A stretch of DNA of 52,546 nucleotides from DAOTTX01 sp034437515 (GTDB lineage: Bacteria; Chloroflexota; Anaerolineae; Aggregatilineales; Phototrophicaceae), in the NCBI GenBank assembly GCA_034437515.1, contig DAOTTX010000169.1:1-52546 (forward strand). The letters are read 5' to 3'. The notes beneath the pieces are model-generated. The model worked only from the letters and a program-made list of their open reading frames with translations, made no database searches and was not told the origin of the DNA. The number at the start of each line of letters is the position of its first letter. The first letter of the stretch is position 1. The position numbers were made by a program, and so were the translations under genes. Shown here piece after piece: positions 50,121 to 52,546 of the stretch.

Positions 50121-50447
50121 CTAGAGATGTTCTTGTAAGCGGCTGACGATCTTTTCTTTCGGGTGGTAGCCGGTGATACGCACGACCGGTTCCCCGCCCT
50201 TGAACAGGATCAGCGTGGGGATGCCCATGATGCCGTAATCCTGCAAGATCGAGGGATGTGCGTCGGCGTCGAGCTTGCCAACGGTGACCTGCTCGCTGTA
50301 TTCAGTAGCAATGTCATCGACAATGGGTGCAATCATCTTACAAGGGCCGCACCACTCCGCCCAGAAATCGACGAGAACGGGTTTGTCTGATGTCAGAACC
50401 TCGTCTTGAAAGTTCTGCTGTGTAACCTCGAGTGTTTTCTCGTTCAT
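50121..50447 (-). CDS. trxA: Thioredoxin
   Basis: 108-residue cytoplasmic thiol-disulfide oxidoreductase. The active site WCGPC lies in VDFWAEWCGPCKMIAPIVDD (about 26-45), and the cis-proline loop is GIMGIPTLILFKGG. The length is standard and there is no signal peptide. GGAGACAAT precedes the ATG. It is divergent from hrcA across a 90-base gap. Confidence 0.97.
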   Translation of the reverse strand: MNEKTLEVTQQNFQDEVLTSDKPVLVDFWAEWCGPCKMIAPIVDDIATEYSEQVTVGKLDADAHPSILQDYGIMGIPTLILFKGGEPVVRITGYHPKEKIVSRLQEHL

Positions 50448-50470
50448 ATTGTCTCCTTGATAAATTCTGC

Positions 50471-50499
50471 TTGTCTTGGTGCCTGAAGTCAGGCATTAT
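50471..50499 (+). promoter_or_regulatory. hrcA promoter with palindromic operator-like site
   Basis: TTGTCT and CATTAT, 17 bases apart, form a moderate promoter. The spacer holds a perfect inverted repeat, tgcctga-ag-tcaggca (50480-50495), overlapping the -10. A protein bound here would block transcription, and possibly the divergent trxA promoter. Confidence 0.45.
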
Positions 50500-50537
50500 T
50501 GTCACTATTGTACAGGATGATATACAGATAGATCTCT

Positions 50538-51596
50538 ATGAATATAGACGCGGAACAACTCCCGGAACTTACCAAACGCCAGGAAGAAATTCTGTCGATC
50601 ATCGTTCGCACTTACACTCAGAACCCGGAACCGGTCAGTTCAAAACATATCGTAGAAACTCATAATCTTGGTGTGAGTTCCGCGACCGTGCGTAACGAAA
50701 TGGCCGTTCTGGACGAGTTAGGTTACATCAAGGCACCGCATACGTCTTCGGGTCGGGTGCCCAGTGAAAGGGGCTACCGGTATTTCGTCAGCCGGGTGAT
50801 TGATAATAGCGACCTGAGCGACTCCGAGCAGCGGCACATTACCGAACGCTTCCAGAAGATGCCGATGGGCACCGAACAATGGATGCGCTTTGCTGCGAAG
50901 ATCCTCGCCCGCACCGCGCAGACCGCGTCACTCGTCACACCGCCGATCATCGAGAGCAGCCGCTTTAAGCATGTTGAATTGGTTGCCATTCAGGGTCGGT
51001 TGGTGCTGATGGTGCTGGTGCTGCATGGGGGGATGGTGCAGCAACGGATGCTCAACCTCGCCGAGCCGGTGCCACAGACCAAACTCGCAGAAACGGCAGA
51101 TCGCATCAATGCGTCGTTTGTTGACCTGTACCCTCAGCAGATTCGGCTCAAAAGTGTGCAGCTTTCACTGTTAGAACGTGAGATCAGTGAGTTGATCGTC
51201 GAGATTATGGACAGCGTCAACAGCCATCCGGTGCGGGCGATCTATCGAGAGGGATTGAGCGAGATTATCAGCAACTTCCCTGATGAAGAGGGCGCACAGC
51301 AGGCCATCCGTGTATTTGAAGAGAGTGCATTCTTAGACCTCATTCTCACCGAGCTAATTGACCCGATTATGAGTGATGTGCGTGTTGTGGTCGCCGGGGA
51401 CGGACACGACGAACTCAGCCAGTTGAGCATGGTGCTGGGGCGCTACGGCGTCCCCGGTAAGATGAGCGGTGCGGTCGGCGTGGTCGGCCCGATGCACATT
51501 AACTACGGTCGAGCCATCAGCAGCGTGCGTTACGTCTCTACGACGATGACGAACATGCTGGTGCAACTCTACAACGATCAGGACGAAACCCAGTAG
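50538..51596 (+). CDS. hrcA: Heat-inducible transcription repressor HrcA
   Basis: 352-residue repressor of chaperone genes. The N-terminal winged helix (LTKRQEEILSIIVRTYTQNP, SSATVRNEMAVLDELGYIKA, HTSSGRVPSERGYRYFV) is diagnostic. A middle GAF-like domain and the C-terminal dimerisation part follow, ending MTNMLVQLYNDQDETQ. In most bacteria it sits beside grpE-dnaK; here it is about 7.5 kb away on the other strand. The protein is standard, so it should still bind a CIRCE-type operator, although I found no clear one upstream of grpE. Confidence 0.95.
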   Translation: MNIDAEQLPELTKRQEEILSIIVRTYTQNPEPVSSKHIVETHNLGVSSATVRNEMAVLDELGYIKAPHTSSGRVPSERGYRYFVSRVIDNSDLSDSEQRHITERFQKMPMGTEQWMRFAAKILARTAQTASLVTPPIIESSRFKHVELVAIQGRLVLMVLVLHGGMVQQRMLNLAEPVPQTKLAETADRINASFVDLYPQQIRLKSVQLSLLEREISELIVEIMDSVNSHPVRAIYREGLSEIISNFPDEEGAQQAIRVFEESAFLDLILTELIDPIMSDVRVVVAGDGHDELSQLSMVLGRYGVPGKMSGAVGVVGPMHINYGRAISSVRYVSTTMTNMLVQLYNDQDETQ

Positions 51597-51789
51597 CCAG
51601 GCAAGATAAGAATGTAGCCTTCGTCCCCTCGCCCTGTCTGACCTGCAGTTGGTTCGCGCCGCCTTCGTCGGTGTTGCGGCGCAGCCGTACTTTCCCCGCG
51701 CCCCAGGTTCCGCAGGAACCGAAAAGTGAAAGTGGGAGAGGTGGCAAACGCGACCATGAAAGCTCAGCTTGTTCTTGCACTACACGCAC

Positions 51790-52050
51790 TTATCTCTGTT
51801 CGAGCTTGGGGTTCGCCGGTTGCGCTTCGACGATTCGAATATCACCGTAGGAGCTTTCTTCCAGCGGCAGTGGGTCGTCACGCTTTTTCATTGCAACGGT
51901 CATCGCCAAAAAGGTCGCCGTGCGTCTTAAAAATTCGTCATAAGGGGCGCATATAAAGGATCGGGGAGGCGATCGGAAGTCGAAATTAGGGATGGCTTGC
52001 CTTGACTCTAATCGGTAAAAATGTAGGCAAAAACCGAGTTCAAGAGATAT
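51790..52050 (-). pseudogene. Possible gene remnant (3' end only)
   Basis: On the minus strand this frame is open for 86 codons before a TAA stop at 51790, but it has an in-frame stop just upstream and no start with a ribosome site. The last 50 codons read like real protein (for example FLRRTATFLAM, then MKKRDDPLPLEESSYGDIRI), with codon use like the neighbours; the upstream part does not. This suggests the surviving C-terminus of a deleted or rearranged gene. I do not recognise the family with confidence. Confidence 0.35.
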
Positions 52051-52342
52051 TTAAGATGTCAGGACGCGGACTTTGGTCTCAAATACAACGAATCGCACAA
52101 TTCTATACGATATTTTCCCAAATGGAATTGCCCTCCCCGAAGTCCTAGATGCGCCCAAATCTCTAATTACTGATACATTAGCATGCAAGAAATCATCGAC
52201 TTTTCCCTTTCCCTGTACCTCCATTCAATGGCAATCAGTCCAGATAGGTCTGATCCAGTTCTAAAGCACGACTGAGCCGCTTACTCAGCAAATTCAACAT
52301 ATCTGATGTCTAAAAGACTTCTTTCTCTTGTATCTCGCACAT

Positions 52343-52358
52343 CGCCGCGCGGCGATTC
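52343..52358. repeat. 16-bp perfect palindrome
   Basis: atcgccgc followed directly by its reverse complement gcggcgat, in otherwise AT-richer non-coding DNA. It could be a protein-binding site or the scar of a mobile element; nothing nearby decides. Confidence 0.4.
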
Positions 52359-52454
52359 TACAACGCAAGGGCACCCACCCTCAAGCACCGACAGGCGGTA
52401 CGGTCGCGGCCTGCGGCCGCTAATCCCATTTTGCTGTAACTACTCAGGTAGGGT

Positions 52455-52527
52455 ATCACAGGGTAGTTGTGATGACCTTAGTGAACATTTATGGACTTTC
52501 ATGGCACAAATCACAATATAGTTGTGA
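52455..52527. repeat. Two related inverted repeats (tcaca ... tgtga)
   Basis: atcaca-gggtagt-tgtgat (52455-52473) and tcacaa-tatag-ttgtga (52511-52527) share arms and lie 38 bases apart near the window end. They may be paired regulator sites for a gene beyond the edge. Confidence 0.35.
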
Positions 52528-52546
52528 ATGTGTGTAATAAATTGTA

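Larger units (their letters stand above)
51597..52546. other. 950-base region without an intact gene
   Basis: No plausible complete gene on either strand. The first 150 bases hold two GC-rich hairpins: gcgccgc/gcggcgc (51656-51682) and ggttcc-gca-ggaacc (51706-51720). A coding-like remnant on the minus strand follows (51790-52050). The rest is AT-richer, with a perfect 16-bp palindrome (52343-52358), a gcggcc-tgc-ggccgc hairpin (52406-52420) and two tcaca/tgtga inverted repeats near the end. Some parts may be a structured RNA or a degraded mobile element, but nothing identifies either. Confidence 0.5.

Noticed and set aside
51538..51789. 83-codon minus-strand frame after hrcA
   Set aside because: It runs into the 3' end of hrcA, has no family features, and the region is better explained as hairpin-rich non-coding DNA.
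52306..52521. 71-codon plus-strand frame at the right end
   Set aside because: It crosses several palindromes, has no ribosome site and reads as random low-information sequence.

Overview
The window is ordinary chromosomal DNA of moderate GC content. It looks like a Chloroflexota bacterium, most likely Anaerolineae-like. That assignment is inferred from gene content (archaeal/eukaryotic-type prolyl-tRNA synthetase, menaquinone-type UbiE/MenG plus UbiD, split complex I and ATP synthase loci, multi-GAF kinase); no rRNA marker is present. I see no tRNA, rRNA, CRISPR array, prophage or intact insertion sequence.

Left part (1-13.4 kb, all plus strand): an energy-conversion block. nuoA-H-J-K-L-M-M-N encodes the membrane arm of complex I, followed by an AtpZ/AtpI-like protein and the membrane sector of ATP synthase (a, c, and a b subunit carrying a delta-like C-terminus). 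No soluble-arm gene (nuoB, C, D, E, F, G, I) and no F1 gene (alpha, gamma, beta, epsilon) is here, so both machines are split between loci. The complex I genes have two nuoM copies and a NuoL with an apparently lengthened lateral helix; the second NuoM lacks the conserved channel lysine. Subunit a carries a very large acidic insert.

Middle (13.5-34.8 kb, plus strand): envelope genes (murE, a GT2 glycosyltransferase, an undecaprenyl-phosphate sugar transferase whose 5' end overlaps the glycosyltransferase by about 0.2 kb), a MazG-like pyrophosphatase, proS, and a tandem-NYN RNase-like protein behind a leader that ends in an intrinsic terminator. Then come rpsO and pnp (with a GGGNR repeat tail), an AI-2E transporter operon with a tiny protein and two methyltransferase-like proteins, pruA, a phosphoribosyltransferase, a PadR regulator, two tandem S1-repeat proteins, rpsU and infA. 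Much of this serves translation, RNA turnover and ribosome function.

Right part (34.9-50.5 kb, mostly minus strand): menG-ubiD (menaquinone pathway), a methyltransferase (plus), prmA, dnaJ, dnaK, grpE, prs, and the methylmalonyl-CoA mutase accessory pair meaB plus a B12-binding subunit. A 1392-residue membrane PDZ/GAF histidine kinase lies on the plus strand, then trxA (minus) and the heat-shock repressor hrcA (plus), about 7.5 kb from the grpE-dnaK genes it would be expected to control. The last 0.95 kb holds no intact gene: it has several palindromes and a decayed-looking coding remnant on the minus strand.
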